Assembly: GCF_017355915.2 (NCBI RefSeq)
Contig: NZ_JAFEUV020000023.1
Span: 1-48,148, forward strand
Origin: Telluribacter roseus
GTDB lineage: Bacteria; Bacteroidota; Bacteroidia; Cytophagales; Spirosomataceae
Reading direction: 5' to 3'
Length of the DNA: 48,148 nt
Positions 29,941 to 40,230 of this stretch are shown in pieces. The first letter of the stretch is position 1, and each line of letters begins with the position of its first letter. A program made the position numbers and the translations under genes. The notes beneath the pieces were generated by a model, which saw only the letters and a list, made by a program, of their open reading frames with translations, was not told the DNA's origin and made no database searches.

Positions 29941-31457
29941 ATAACCTGTTGTATGGGCTGGCGTGGATTCTGGTACTAGCGCTGTTGCTTAGTATGTCTG
30001 TTGGGCATCAGCGGGCCAGTAACCTTCCATCCGTTGACTCAACACTTTCGGAAACATACGAACTGGATTCGACGGTACTGACACTAAGTACCGTTGCTTC
30101 CAATCTGAATGCAACCTGGGACATGGCCTGGGGACCCGACAACTGGATCTGGTTTACGGATCAGGATGGTAAGGTTAGCCGACTTAATCCAGAGACCGGG
30201 CAGATCATCGAGCTCCTACAGATCCAGGACTATTACCGGAAAAGGCTGGGGCTTATGAGTATGGTACTTCATCCGGATTTTGAAAGCCATCCGCAGGTAT
30301 TCATCAATTACAGTCATATCCAGAGTGACTCGTCCATTGTGTCCAGACTGGTTCGGTACACCTACGACGGCAAGCGCCTTGTCAACCCTTTGCTCCTTTA
30401 TCAGATACCGGGCTATCTGGGTCATAATGGATCACGACTGGTAATCAGCCAGAACCGGAAGATACTTTGGGCAACGGGTGATCTGAAACAAAAGGAAACC
30501 GTCCAGAACCCAACCTATCCGAATGGAAAAGTACTTCGCCTCAATCTTGATGGTACCATTCCGAAGGATAACCCGTACCCTGGTAGTCCGGTCTGGAGCA
30601 TGGGCTTTCGGGTACCGCAGGGCCTTACGTATACCGTCAACGGTAATCTGTTCATTGCTGAGCATGGCGATGCCACCGATGATGAAGTGAATCTAGTTAC
30701 TAAAAGGGCTAGCTACGGCTGGCCCTATATTGCCGGATTTTGCGATCAACCCGACGAACAGGGGAATTGCCCGGATTCGGCGGTGGCCCCCGTTAAAGCC
30801 TGGACGCCTACGATTGCTCCGGCGGGTATGGACTATTATAATGGAACTATCCCAGAATGGAAAAACGCCCTGTTGCTGACAACGCTAAAAGATCAGAGCC
30901 TGCGCGTCCTGCATCTGGATGCCAGGCAGGAAAAAATAATTAGCGAGAGCGTTGTATTCAGCGGGAAATATGGCAGGCTGCGGGATGTATGTGTTTCGCC
31001 CGCGGGTGACATATATATATCCACCAGCAACCGCGACTGGAATCCGCCCGCCAGCTTCCCCATCAAGACCGACGACCGCATCATTCGCATTCGTAAGTCA
31101 GGTACAATACCGCAGTCAATGCAGACTGCAAAAGTGCAAAGCCAGGCCGGGACCAGCAATGCCGCTTCCCTGTATCAAAGCTATTGCGAGTCCTGTCATA
31201 AAGGAGACGGTAGGGGTGTGGCTGGTTCTTTTCCCTCACTGGTCACTTCTACCAGACTAGCCGGAGAGAAAAGTACTTTGATCAAATTTTTACTAAAAGG
31301 CTCTCAGTCATCTGCCGGAGAAGCTATGCCAGCTTTTAGTTTTTTGAGTGATGTCCAGCTCGCGGCCATTAGCTCCTACGCCAGGGACAAATTTGCGAAA
31401 GGAGCGCCGGGGGTAAGTGCTGATGAAGTCGCCAGGGCCAGAAAATCGAGCAAGTAA
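29937..31457 (+). CDS. PQQ-type sugar dehydrogenase (sorbosone/glucose) fused to cytochrome c
   Basis: The 506-residue protein has an N-terminal signal or anchor segment and a six-bladed beta-propeller of the glucose/sorbosone dehydrogenase type (about residues 50-390; VLHPDFESHPQVFINY, NGKVLRLNLDGTIP, SMGFRVPQGLTY). It then carries a C-terminal class I cytochrome c with CESCH (Cys417, Cys420, His421) and likely distal Met464 in EAMPAFSF. Electrons from sugar oxidation would pass within the polypeptide to the haem. It is the last gene of the operon. Confidence 0.88.
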   Translation: MNNLLYGLAWILVLALLLSMSVGHQRASNLPSVDSTLSETYELDSTVLTLSTVASNLNATWDMAWGPDNWIWFTDQDGKVSRLNPETGQIIELLQIQDYYRKRLGLMSMVLHPDFESHPQVFINYSHIQSDSSIVSRLVRYTYDGKRLVNPLLLYQIPGYLGHNGSRLVISQNRKILWATGDLKQKETVQNPTYPNGKVLRLNLDGTIPKDNPYPGSPVWSMGFRVPQGLTYTVNGNLFIAEHGDATDDEVNLVTKRASYGWPYIAGFCDQPDEQGNCPDSAVAPVKAWTPTIAPAGMDYYNGTIPEWKNALLLTTLKDQSLRVLHLDARQEKIISESVVFSGKYGRLRDVCVSPAGDIYISTSNRDWNPPASFPIKTDDRIIRIRKSGTIPQSMQTAKVQSQAGTSNAASLYQSYCESCHKGDGRGVAGSFPSLVTSTRLAGEKSTLIKFLLKGSQSSAGEAMPAFSFLSDVQLAAISSYARDKFAKGAPGVSADEVARARKSSK

Positions 31458-31859
31458 ATCATTATAGTTTGATTGCCTAATCTCATTAGGTACAAGTAGT
31501 AACTGACATCAGATCGAGATACTTTGCCCCGTCCAGATACAGATTGACAACTTTACTGATTGAAATATACTTCTAACTTTTCTGTATCTCTTGTTGGGTC
31601 TCCTCCTGCTATACCACTTACTGCTTTCACCTACTTTCTTCCGCTCTTTCTGATAACCCGGCTGACTAAATTCAGCCGGGTTTTTATAAAATTACTGGTG
31701 ACCAATAACTTTGTGAGGAACGTGAGGATCCTCTTATTCATCCCATTTTCGGCCTGGTTCACATCATGTTTTCATTTGGCTTAAATTACCATAGTATTCT
31801 TGCCGCAGGAACTATCGCATAGCTACATAGCCTGAGACCAAACCATTATCAACTGAGCC
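31458..31859. other. Intergenic gap after the uptake operon
   Basis: It contains a small hairpin CCTAAT/ATTAGG at 31478-31492, the terminator at 31655-31686 and the upstream region of the ABC permease gene. I see no convincing gene; the frame at 31560 is short and lacks coding character. Confidence 0.4.
31655..31686 (+). terminator. Terminator upstream of the ABC permease gene
   Basis: AACCCGGCTGA (31655-31665) pairs perfectly with TCAGCCGGGTT (31672-31682), followed by TTTATAAA. It lies about 200 bp after the dehydrogenase gene and insulates the permease gene. Confidence 0.7.
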
Positions 31860-34283
31860 ATGATCGAAAGCTACATCAAAACATCGAGACGTAACTTAAT
31901 GCGCAACAAGCTGTTCTCGTTCATCAATATTGTTGGACTGGCCATCAGTATGTCAGTTGGGTTACTGCTGATCGCGTTCGTACTCGACCTGCGTTCGTAC
32001 GACAGGTTCCACATTGATGGGGAGCGGATCTATCGCATCACCAGCGTACTGACCTCGAATGATGACCGAGGCAAATTTGCAACCACATCCATAAAGGCCG
32101 GAAAACTAATCCGCGAGAAAGTAACGGGCATCGAAGAAGTGGCTATTATGCGCAGTGGCTTTTCGCAGGACGCGAAGATTGGCGATAATATTCTTCCTAT
32201 CAAGGGCTTCTGGGCGGACCCATCACTGTTCAGGATCTTTACATTTCCGATGCTGGAAGGCAATCCCGCCACGGCACTAAAAGATCCTTACTCGATCGTT
32301 CTCACGGAGACGGCAGCCAAAAAGCTATTTGGAAGCGTAGATGCACTGGGCAAGGTGATCAAAGTCGATACACTCGATTATCAGGTGACGGGTGTGATGA
32401 AGGATGTTCCCTTCTTTTCGCACATCAACTTTGAAGCGCTCGTATCGCTGTCAACGGCCGAGCAGTTCAACAGAAACAACAACGACTTTGGAAAATGGAC
32501 AAGTATGGCGTCGAATTACGTGTACCTCCGGCTTCCTCCAACTACCGACATTGCTTCCATTCAGTCGCAGCTTGATGCCATTGCCAGGGAGGAAAATCTC
32601 GCCGAAGTGGCCACTAGGATCCAACTCGAGCTTCTGCCTTTGTATGATATTGTAGTCGGAGAAACGTTCCGTGGTTCCGAGGGGGGACCTGGCTCTGTGG
32701 GTCCTCATGTGCCTACAGTTGTGCTTTGGATACTCGGTGGGCTTGCATTCGTTGTGATTCTCTCTGCATGCTTCAACTATACCAATCTTTCGATGGCGCG
32801 AGCCATGCGCCGCTTTAAGGAAGTAGGTCTTCGCAAAGCAATCGGTGCCGGCAAGAGCCAGGTATGGCAACAGTTTCTGGCGGAGGCGATCATGATTTCC
32901 CTGGCAGCCCTTCTTCTTTCATTCTTCCTCTTTCTCGTATTGCGACCGCAACTGATCAACCTGGCTCCGGAGATGCAGCGCACGGTGAAGCTCGAGCTTA
33001 CCCCATTAATGATCGTAGTCTTTATCGTCTTTTCGGTCACCGTAGGTGTTATGGCCGGGTTGATGCCTGCTCTATTCTTTACGAAAGTCAGCGCGATCAG
33101 TGCGCTCAGGAATGTGTCCTCGGTAAAAGTATACAAACACGTAACCCTCAGACGCGCCTTGGTGGTGATTCAGTACACGCTCACCCTGATCTTTATCACA
33201 ACAACCGCCATTGGTTATGTGCAATATAAAAACATACTCGCCTTTGACCTGGGATTCCGCACCGAAAACATCCTGAACATTGACATGCAGGGTAATAAGC
33301 CTGATGCGCTTATTAAGGAACTGAGCGAGATGCCGGAAGTAACGGCGCTATCGCGGTCATTAATCATCACCGGCGTTGGGAATTACTGGGGTGGATTTAT
33401 GAAATACAGGGACTCGCGCGACTCTGCCCTGGTCATGACCAACCACGTTGATGAAAACTACCTGTCCCTGCATGAATACAAGCTCATTGCCGGGGGGGAT
33501 TTTAAGGCACGACCCTCTACATCCGCATCCGCCACAGAAGTAATCGTTAACCAGCAAGTCTTAAAGCTATTCAATATAAGTACTAACAACCCTGAAAAAG
33601 CAATCGGGGAAGAAATCATATTCAGTAATCCGCAGGGACATGGACGGAAGATGACAATTGTTGGAGTCATGAAAGACTTCCACTACGGAAAGGTCGAGAA
33701 CCTCGTCGGACCGGTAGCATTCCTGCCCTGGACACCCGAAGACAAGACAATTATCAATGTTAAAATACAAAGTACCGACATGCTGGCCACCATAGCCAGG
33801 ATCGAGTCTGCATGGAAGAAGATCGATCGTGTTCATCCATTCCAGGCTAAATTTTATGACGAATCAATAGAAGAGGCATACAGCGAGTTTTCCTCCATGA
33901 TCAAGATCATTGGCTTTCTTTCATTCCTCGCCATTTCTATCGCATCAATGGGATTGTTCGGAATGGTAGTATTCACAACTGAAACAAGACTAAAAGAGAT
34001 CAGCATCCGCAAGGTGATGGGTGCAAGCTCTGCCAACCTGATCTACTTATTGAGCCGCGGCTTTCTCGTACTGCTGTCGATATCGGCACTCATCGCTCTG
34101 CCTGTGACGTACCTCTTCTTCGAAAAGGTGGTACTCACCAATTTTCCCTATCACACACCCGTACAGGTCACTGAGTTGTTGGTCGGTCTGCTGGCGGTAT
34201 TACTGATCGCATTCGTTATGATCGGGTCGCAGACGCTGAAGGCAACCAGAAGTAATCCGGTGGAAGTCCTGAAGAGCGAATAG
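31860..34283 (+). CDS. ABC transporter permease, MacB/FtsX type
   Basis: The 807-residue protein has the double layout usual in Bacteroidota. There is an N-terminal span (LFSFINIVGLAISMSVGLLL) and a MacB-type periplasmic domain (DRFHIDGERIYRITS...TLDYQVTGVMKDVP). Then come FtsX segments with SMARAMRRFKEVGLRKAIGAGKSQV, a second periplasmic domain, and a C-terminal FtsX half (LKEISIRKVMGASSANLI). Such mechanotransmission permeases move lipoproteins, peptides or antibiotics. No ATPase gene is adjacent, so it must use one encoded elsewhere. It stands alone. Confidence 0.92.
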   Translation: MIESYIKTSRRNLMRNKLFSFINIVGLAISMSVGLLLIAFVLDLRSYDRFHIDGERIYRITSVLTSNDDRGKFATTSIKAGKLIREKVTGIEEVAIMRSGFSQDAKIGDNILPIKGFWADPSLFRIFTFPMLEGNPATALKDPYSIVLTETAAKKLFGSVDALGKVIKVDTLDYQVTGVMKDVPFFSHINFEALVSLSTAEQFNRNNNDFGKWTSMASNYVYLRLPPTTDIASIQSQLDAIAREENLAEVATRIQLELLPLYDIVVGETFRGSEGGPGSVGPHVPTVVLWILGGLAFVVILSACFNYTNLSMARAMRRFKEVGLRKAIGAGKSQVWQQFLAEAIMISLAALLLSFFLFLVLRPQLINLAPEMQRTVKLELTPLMIVVFIVFSVTVGVMAGLMPALFFTKVSAISALRNVSSVKVYKHVTLRRALVVIQYTLTLIFITTTAIGYVQYKNILAFDLGFRTENILNIDMQGNKPDALIKELSEMPEVTALSRSLIITGVGNYWGGFMKYRDSRDSALVMTNHVDENYLSLHEYKLIAGGDFKARPSTSASATEVIVNQQVLKLFNISTNNPEKAIGEEIIFSNPQGHGRKMTIVGVMKDFHYGKVENLVGPVAFLPWTPEDKTIINVKIQSTDMLATIARIESAWKKIDRVHPFQAKFYDESIEEAYSEFSSMIKIIGFLSFLAISIASMGLFGMVVFTTETRLKEISIRKVMGASSANLIYLLSRGFLVLLSISALIALPVTYLFFEKVVLTNFPYHTPVQVTELLVGLLAVLLIAFVMIGSQTLKATRSNPVEVLKSE

Positions 34284-35058
34284 GGGCTACTCCTTACCCC
34301 TAATTGGACCTGCTTCTGCTAAATCTCTTTCTGAAAATCATGCTATGGTATATCCTGAAATTGGTGGGGGACCTGTGTACTTACAACTTTAACAAAGCAC
34401 CTGGTATAGTTCGGCCAGTTTGAAAACTGACGTACCCATGGGTACCTTGGCCGTGGGTAGCTGGAAAAACCCAAACAAAAGAGTCAGTAGCTACAAGCCA
34501 CTGACTCTCCATAGTACACACACACAAACTATATTTATGAAAGACCTAAGATCTCCTCATGCTACACCTGGTAGCAACCACAATGCCAAGTATATTATGA
34601 GTTACAAAAAGTAGTATAACTACTACGTATAGTACAACGTACCTATATATACGTAGTAAGCAACTTAGTTAACAATCAGTAATAACTTTTAGCTGTACTT
34701 CTACTCGAGGCTGCTGTGTAAAAATATTTTCTTAAAATGATTATGTAACCATTGGCAAAAATGGCATGGTTTGTGCATGACGTGTATGGGTATCTATATA
34801 GGCGATAGTCTGTATAAGTACTTGCGCCTACTATACATGTCTATCTACTCTGTGATAAAAGACAAAGGTACTGCTGGCCTGTTGGCTCTCTTCACCGGAG
34901 AGCTTGGCATTCATTATTTAAGACCTTCAATGGCAGATATAGTATGGAGCCTCTCGATTGCTGGGTGCAGGTACTACCAGGCTGTCAATACAGGATTTGC
35001 ATCGCGTTTAAGAATAAGAAATAGCATAAGTCAGAAGTTTAACCATTACACCCTCCCC
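34284..35058. other. Long intergenic region with two inverted repeats
   Basis: GAGTCAGT/ACTGACTC (34481-34488 with 34500-34507) forms an 8-bp hairpin whose minus-strand reading is followed by TTTTGTTT. TACTACGTAT/ATACGTAGTA (34621-34630 with 34649-34658) forms a second with an 18-base loop, in a region rich in GTA/TAC steps. Reading frames here are short and lack coding character; the long frame into the 35059 gene is open by chance in my view. Confidence 0.4.
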
Positions 35059-35310
35059 ATGAAAGCATTAAAAATTTGCGCCAAAGTCGTCGCTGTTAAC
35101 ATTATTACCCTCTGTACTGTAGGGGCTTTGCCTGCTATTCTTGCCGGTATGGTAGGCTTGGGTATAGCAGCCCTGGTGGTTCAGGTCGTCCTGATCTGGC
35201 TGATCATGGGCAGACCACGCTTCTGGAAAAAGAGGGAAGTACAGTACATTGCCGCTCCATCTACCCCCGAAGTAAGCCTTAGTTTATTGAGCCAGTCAGT
35301 TATTGAGTAA
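35059..35310 (+). CDS. Small membrane protein, hypothetical
   Basis: I chose ATG 35059 (MKALKICAKVVAVN), giving 83 residues with two adjacent hydrophobic segments (IITLCTVGALPAILAGMVGLGIA and ALVVQVVLIWLIMG) and a basic turn RPRFWKKRE. Upstream ATGs in the same frame would add 74 or 96 residues, but that part lacks coding character. It probably lies in the inner membrane. No family was recognised. It is followed by the strong terminator at 35410-35452. Confidence 0.4.
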   Translation: MKALKICAKVVAVNIITLCTVGALPAILAGMVGLGIAALVVQVVLIWLIMGRPRFWKKREVQYIAAPSTPEVSLSLLSQSVIE

Positions 35311-35409
35311 AGTATAAGTAGGCTGCCCTCACCTCTGGTGGAGAGTACCAGGTAGTATACCCATACGCTGGGATAAGAGAAGACCATTTTAAAGTATAAA
35401 AATTATATC

Positions 35410-35452
35410 AAAAAGGTATAAGCCGCTTATGTACTGCGGCTTATACCTTTTT
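35410..35452. terminator. Strong bidirectional terminator
   Basis: A perfect 17-bp stem, AAAAAGGTATAAGCCGC (35410-35426) with GCGGCTTATACCTTTTT (35436-35452), and T-runs in both reading directions. Confidence 0.85.
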
Positions 35453-35830
35453 TTACTTTAGCCTGTCGTAACAAGTAAGTTATTTACGCAAGTACATACA
35501 CCATTTTAGCTCCTGCCAGTCTGATTGCAGTGGTAGATTTCGTAGATGCGGGCTAGTAGGTAGGTAAGTATAACTCTGAGCGACTCGCTTTTAAGATAAT
35601 TAATGTATCGGTGAAGGAGCTAAGTTGGCTGGTAATACAGGTTTGGGTGAAGGAGAGCAGTTGGGGCCACCGGGGCTCCTTCATAGCCTGCTTACAATCT
35701 GAAGAGCCAGCCTACCATGCGCATTGATACCCAGTGCGAGGTAATTAACAACCGGTACAGCCAGGAGCTGACCATGTGGCAATCCATCGGAAAATTTGAG
35801 TACCTAAACTACCTATATTCAACTATTACC
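35453..35830. other. Upstream region of the rhamnosidase gene
   Basis: I see no gene here. The reading frame of the rhamnosidase extends back to 35717, but the signal peptide starts at 35831, so most of this stretch should hold its promoter and leader. I could not place a clear -7 box. Confidence 0.35.
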
Positions 35831-38263
35831 ATGCGAGTTCAGATACAACTTATCGTTACGCTCTGTATTGCGGCTGCATTATGGTTGCCGGGGCCGCTGT
35901 TGGCTCAGCAGCTCAGTGCTGACCTGATGCAGAAGCCCTGGAAAGCCCAGTGGATCACCGGCCCTGGTCAGCCCATCAACCAGTATACCGCTACCTCCGA
36001 CCTTAGCCTTAGGGACTATGGCGTCTACAAGTTCTGGAAAACCATTGAGCTGGCAACCAAACCGGCTTCGTTTGTCATTCATGTATCGGCGGACAACCGG
36101 TACAAGCTCTTTGTCAACGGAAAGCAGGTATCTCAAGGGCCTGCCCGCGGCGATCTCTACTTCTGGAATTTCGAGACGGTGGACCTGGCTCCATACCTCC
36201 AGGCGGGCACAAATACCGTGGCGGCGGTGGTATGGAACGATGGCCGCCTGAAACCGGAAGCCCAGATCTCGTACCTGACCGCTTTTATTCTTCAGGGTAA
36301 CACGGCTGCCGAAGAAGTACTGAATACCAATAACAGCTGGAAGACCATCAGGGACGAGAGCTACCAGCCTTTAGCAGTACGCGTGCCGGGGTATTATGTG
36401 GCCGGACCGGCCGAACTGGTGGATATGACCAAACACGTGAAGGACTGGTATAAGGCAGGCTTTAACGACAGAAATTGGGTAAAAGCGCGGATGATCGGGC
36501 CGGGCCTCACCAAAGACGCTGCCGTCAATTCCACCGGCTGGATGCTGGTACCGTCACCTATACCGCCCATGGAAATGACCACGCAACGGCTGGTGGCTAC
36601 GCGCCAGGCCGAAGGGGTACAGGTACCTGCCAGCTTTCCGGCTACCCGAACCAGAGTAACTATACCGGCCAATACCAGGGCCACGCTCCTGCTGGACCAG
36701 GGCGAGCTGACCAACGCCTATCCGACGCTGGTATACAGTGGGGGACGGGATGCTACATTGTCAATGGGCTACGCCGAAGCCCTTTATGAAGGCAGGCCCA
36801 ACCTCCGGATGGGAATGCCCGCGAAGGGCAATCGAAACGAAGTAGAGGGTAAGACCTTTATTGGCAAGGCAGACAGTCTGCTATCGGACGGATCGGCTAA
36901 TCAGGAGTACACCCCACTCTGGTGGCGCACCTACCGGTACATACGCTTGGCGGTAAATACAAAAGCCGACCCGCTGGTCATTGAAGACCTGTACGGTACT
37001 TTTACGGGGTATCCTTTTGAGGTACAGGCCAGGCTCCAGACCCCTAACCCCGAGATGAAGCAAATGCTCGACATTGGCTGGCGGACGGCCCGTCTCTGCG
37101 CCTTTGAGACCTATATGGACTGTCCCTACTACGAGCAGTTGCAGTACATCGGCGATGCCCGCATACAGGCGCTGGTATCCATGTACTACGCCGGAGATGA
37201 CCGGCTGGCTCGATACGGCCTGACCCTCATGGATCACTCCCGTATCCCCGAAGGTATTACGCTGAGCAGGTACCCGACCGATCTGCATCAGCAGATCCCG
37301 ACGTTTTCGCTCTGGTGGGTGGCCATGCTCCACGACTACTACATGTACCGGCCCGACGCCCAGTTTATCAAAGACAAGCTGCCTGGTGCCCGTCAGGTAC
37401 TATCCTTCTTTGAGCGCTATCAGCAAGCCGATGGATCATTGAAGAATGTACCCTACTGGGTGTTTACCGACTGGTCGGAGGGCAAGGGCTGGGACTTCGG
37501 GATGGCGCCTACCGGTAAAAATGGCGAATCGGCCGTACTGGATATGCAGTTGCTGTGGACGTACCAGTTGGCCGCCGACCTGGAAAACAGGCTGGGCCTT
37601 AAGGACCTGGCCAGCCAGTACCTGAGCCGGGCCGAACAGCTTGAAAAGACCATCCAGCGCAAGTACTGGAATGCCAGCCGCAGCTTGTTTGCCGATACTG
37701 AAACCAAAGATACCTACTCCCAGCACGCCAATTCATTGGCTATCCTGGCGGGGGTAACCTCAGCCGAGCAGGCTACAGCCGTAGCCCAAAAGTTGCTGAC
37801 AGATACAACGCTGGCTCCGGCATCCATCTACTTCAAGTACTACCTCCACCAGGCCCTGACCAAAGCGGGTAGGGGCAATGACTACCTGAACTGGCTGGAC
37901 AAGTGGCGCGAAAACATGGCGATGGGCCTCACTACCTGGGCCGAAACCTCGGACGTAAGTACCACCCGCTCAGACTGCCACGCCTGGGGATCAAGCCCCA
38001 ATATTGAATTCTTCCGTACCATTCTGGGCATCGAAAGTGACGCGCCCGGCTTCTCCAGAGTCAGGATTACGCCGCATTTGGGGGCAATCGATGACATCAG
38101 CGGAGAAATTCCGCATCCCAATGGCAAGGTAGCTGTCAATTACAAGGTACAGCAGGGGAGGCTACGGGCAGAAATCAATCTGCCCGAAAAGACAGCTGGT
38201 AGTTTTGTCTGGAAAGGCAAGACGCATCCTCTGAAGTCAGGGAAGAATTCACTCTCCCTTTAA
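35831..38263 (+). CDS. GH78 alpha-L-rhamnosidase-like glycoside hydrolase, secreted
   Basis: I chose ATG 35831 (MRVQIQLIVTLCIAAALW), which puts the signal peptide (cut near LLAQQ) at the N-terminus; the product is 810 residues. N-terminal beta domains carry the rhamnosidase-N pattern (ADNRYKLFVNGKQVSQGPARGD). They are followed by the (alpha/alpha)6 barrel with DCPYYEQLQYIGD, the counterpart of the GH78 acid motif, and TWAETSD...SDCHAWGSSP near the end. It should remove terminal alpha-L-rhamnose from glycans. The sulfatase gene follows at 183 bp. Confidence 0.85.
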   Translation: MRVQIQLIVTLCIAAALWLPGPLLAQQLSADLMQKPWKAQWITGPGQPINQYTATSDLSLRDYGVYKFWKTIELATKPASFVIHVSADNRYKLFVNGKQVSQGPARGDLYFWNFETVDLAPYLQAGTNTVAAVVWNDGRLKPEAQISYLTAFILQGNTAAEEVLNTNNSWKTIRDESYQPLAVRVPGYYVAGPAELVDMTKHVKDWYKAGFNDRNWVKARMIGPGLTKDAAVNSTGWMLVPSPIPPMEMTTQRLVATRQAEGVQVPASFPATRTRVTIPANTRATLLLDQGELTNAYPTLVYSGGRDATLSMGYAEALYEGRPNLRMGMPAKGNRNEVEGKTFIGKADSLLSDGSANQEYTPLWWRTYRYIRLAVNTKADPLVIEDLYGTFTGYPFEVQARLQTPNPEMKQMLDIGWRTARLCAFETYMDCPYYEQLQYIGDARIQALVSMYYAGDDRLARYGLTLMDHSRIPEGITLSRYPTDLHQQIPTFSLWWVAMLHDYYMYRPDAQFIKDKLPGARQVLSFFERYQQADGSLKNVPYWVFTDWSEGKGWDFGMAPTGKNGESAVLDMQLLWTYQLAADLENRLGLKDLASQYLSRAEQLEKTIQRKYWNASRSLFADTETKDTYSQHANSLAILAGVTSAEQATAVAQKLLTDTTLAPASIYFKYYLHQALTKAGRGNDYLNWLDKWRENMAMGLTTWAETSDVSTTRSDCHAWGSSPNIEFFRTILGIESDAPGFSRVRITPHLGAIDDISGEIPHPNGKVAVNYKVQQGRLRAEINLPEKTAGSFVWKGKTHPLKSGKNSLSL

Positions 38264-38446
38264 AATATAGTTTTACGGAGGATAATTTGATTTTTAATGC
38301 GATGTGTTGACAATGCTTATAAATAAATTAGCTAACATTGTGTGGAGATAACGCATTGGCTATAAGCTGTTCAAGTTCTCTCCGTACGTCTCTCCACTTA
38401 ATGATGTAACAATTTTATTACCTACCCTTAATTTCGTAGTACTTAC

Positions 38447-40168
38447 ATGAAAAAACCGATAGCTTATGGACTAGGGCTTAGTGTACTGGCACTAGCCATT
38501 CTACTGGTCATTGCACCGGGCTTCAAACCCAGGCCACCGGCTCCCAACCACCGAGCGTCGGCGCGGCCCAACATCATTTTCATCATGTCAGATGATCATG
38601 CGTATCAGGCTATCTCGGCCTATGATAACCGCCTGATCCAGACGCCCAACATTGATAGAATTGCCAAAAAAGGCATGCTCTTTACCCAGGCCAGTGTCAC
38701 CAACTCGATCTGCGCCCCTTCCCGCGCTACCATCCTGACGGGCAAGCACTCGCACATCAACGGCAAGGTCGACAACCACTTCCCCTTCGACACGACCAAC
38801 ATCACCTTCCCGCAGATCCTTCAGCAGGCCGGCTACCAGACGGCCATGTTCGGCAAGCTGCACTTTGGCAACAACCCCAAAGGGTTTGATCAGTTTAAGA
38901 TCCTGCCTGATCAGGGCGCGTACTACAACCCTGACTTCATCACCAAGAAGGAGGGCAACATCAAGGTCGATGGCTACGTGACAGATATCATTACGGACAT
39001 GACGCTGGACTGGCTGCAGAAAGAGCGTAAGAAGGACCAGCCTTTTATGCTGATGTACCTGCACAAGGCTCCCCACCGCTCGTGGCTGATGGCCGAGCGC
39101 CATCTGGAAGAGTTCACCAACAGGACCTTCCCCGAGCCGGAGACGCTGTTTGATGATTATTCGGGTCGGGCTCACGCTGCCTCCGAAGCCGAAATGAGCA
39201 TCCTGCACCACATGGCATGGGCGGGAGACAACAAAGTCTTCCCTGAGGTGATGGATGAACTGAGTATTCCAGAGATTGGATTTGACAAACGCCGTTATAA
39301 AGCGGAGATGAGTCGTTTAAGTCCTTCACAGGCCGCAAACTTTAAGAAGGCTTATTCTAAAATCAACGAGGACTTCAGGAAGAAGTACCTTACCATGTCC
39401 GAAAAGGACAAGATGAGGTGGAAGTACCAGCGCTATATGCAGGATTACCTGGGTACGATCAAGGCGGTGGATGAGAATGTAGGGCGTCTGCTGGACTACC
39501 TGGAAGCGAACAACCTGATGGAGAACACCATCATCGTCTATACCTCCGACCAGGGCTTCTACCTGGGCGAGCATGGCTGGTTTGACAAGCGCTTTATCTA
39601 CGACGAGTCGTTCAAGACACCGCTGCTGGTGGCGTGGCCGGGCAAGACCAAGCCAGGTACCCGCTCGGATGAACTGGTGCAGAACCTTGATTTTGCCCAG
39701 ACATTCCTGGATGCGGCCGGCGTAAAAGCACCAGCAGATATGCAGGGCGAGAGCATGGTGCCGCTGCTGACGGGCAAGACCAACAAGATGAAGAGGGATG
39801 CCGTCTACTACCACTACTACGAGTACCCGGCCGAGCACATGGTCAACCGCCACTACGCCGTAGTGACCAAGGATTACAAGCTGATCCACTACTACTATGC
39901 GGATGATCAGTGGGAGTTGATCGACCGTAAGAAGGACCCCAAGGAGATGAAGAACGTGTATGATGATCCGGCTTATGCCAAGGTCAAGAAAGAGCTGCAT
40001 GCCAAGCTGGAGCAGCTGCGGAAGCAGTACAAAGACAGTGACCAGCTCAGCCAGGGGTATGTAGACAGGCTGATGGAAGATGCCAGCAACGGAAAAGTGT
40101 TTGGTGTGAGCAAAGAGAAAGTGCAGGAGATCAGGGACAGACGTGCCAAGACCGTGGGTAAGCGATAA
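38447..40168 (+). CDS. Sulfatase (family S1, formylglycine-type)
   Basis: The 573-residue protein has an N-terminal signal or anchor helix (LGLSVLALAILLVIAPG). The sulfatase core shows metal-binding Asp49-Asp50 (IMSDDHAYQ) and the Cys-type formylglycine motif C-A-P-S-R with Cys89, followed by TILTGKHSHING. A later metal site is YTSDQGFYLGEHGW. The Cys must be oxidised by a maturation enzyme encoded elsewhere. With the rhamnosidase upstream it points to degradation of sulfated, rhamnose-containing polysaccharide such as ulvan-like glycans; that substrate is inference. DUF4976-like C-terminus. Confidence 0.92.
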   Translation: MKKPIAYGLGLSVLALAILLVIAPGFKPRPPAPNHRASARPNIIFIMSDDHAYQAISAYDNRLIQTPNIDRIAKKGMLFTQASVTNSICAPSRATILTGKHSHINGKVDNHFPFDTTNITFPQILQQAGYQTAMFGKLHFGNNPKGFDQFKILPDQGAYYNPDFITKKEGNIKVDGYVTDIITDMTLDWLQKERKKDQPFMLMYLHKAPHRSWLMAERHLEEFTNRTFPEPETLFDDYSGRAHAASEAEMSILHHMAWAGDNKVFPEVMDELSIPEIGFDKRRYKAEMSRLSPSQAANFKKAYSKINEDFRKKYLTMSEKDKMRWKYQRYMQDYLGTIKAVDENVGRLLDYLEANNLMENTIIVYTSDQGFYLGEHGWFDKRFIYDESFKTPLLVAWPGKTKPGTRSDELVQNLDFAQTFLDAAGVKAPADMQGESMVPLLTGKTNKMKRDAVYYHYYEYPAEHMVNRHYAVVTKDYKLIHYYYADDQWELIDRKKDPKEMKNVYDDPAYAKVKKELHAKLEQLRKQYKDSDQLSQGYVDRLMEDASNGKVFGVSKEKVQEIRDRRAKTVGKR

Positions 40169-40195
40169 TCCTAAAGGTTGATTAGTACTTCAATT

Positions 40196-40230
40196 AAAAG
40201 AGTCCTGCTTCACAAGCAGGACTCTTTTTT
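40196..40230 (+). terminator. Terminator of the sulfatase gene
   Basis: AGAGTCCTGCTT (40199-40210) and AAGCAGGACTCT (40214-40225) form a perfect 12-bp stem with a 3-base loop, followed by TTTTT. Confidence 0.85.

Noticed and set aside
34420-34614. A 64-codon frame in the long intergenic region
   Set aside because: It spans the hairpin at 34481-34507 and has no coding character.
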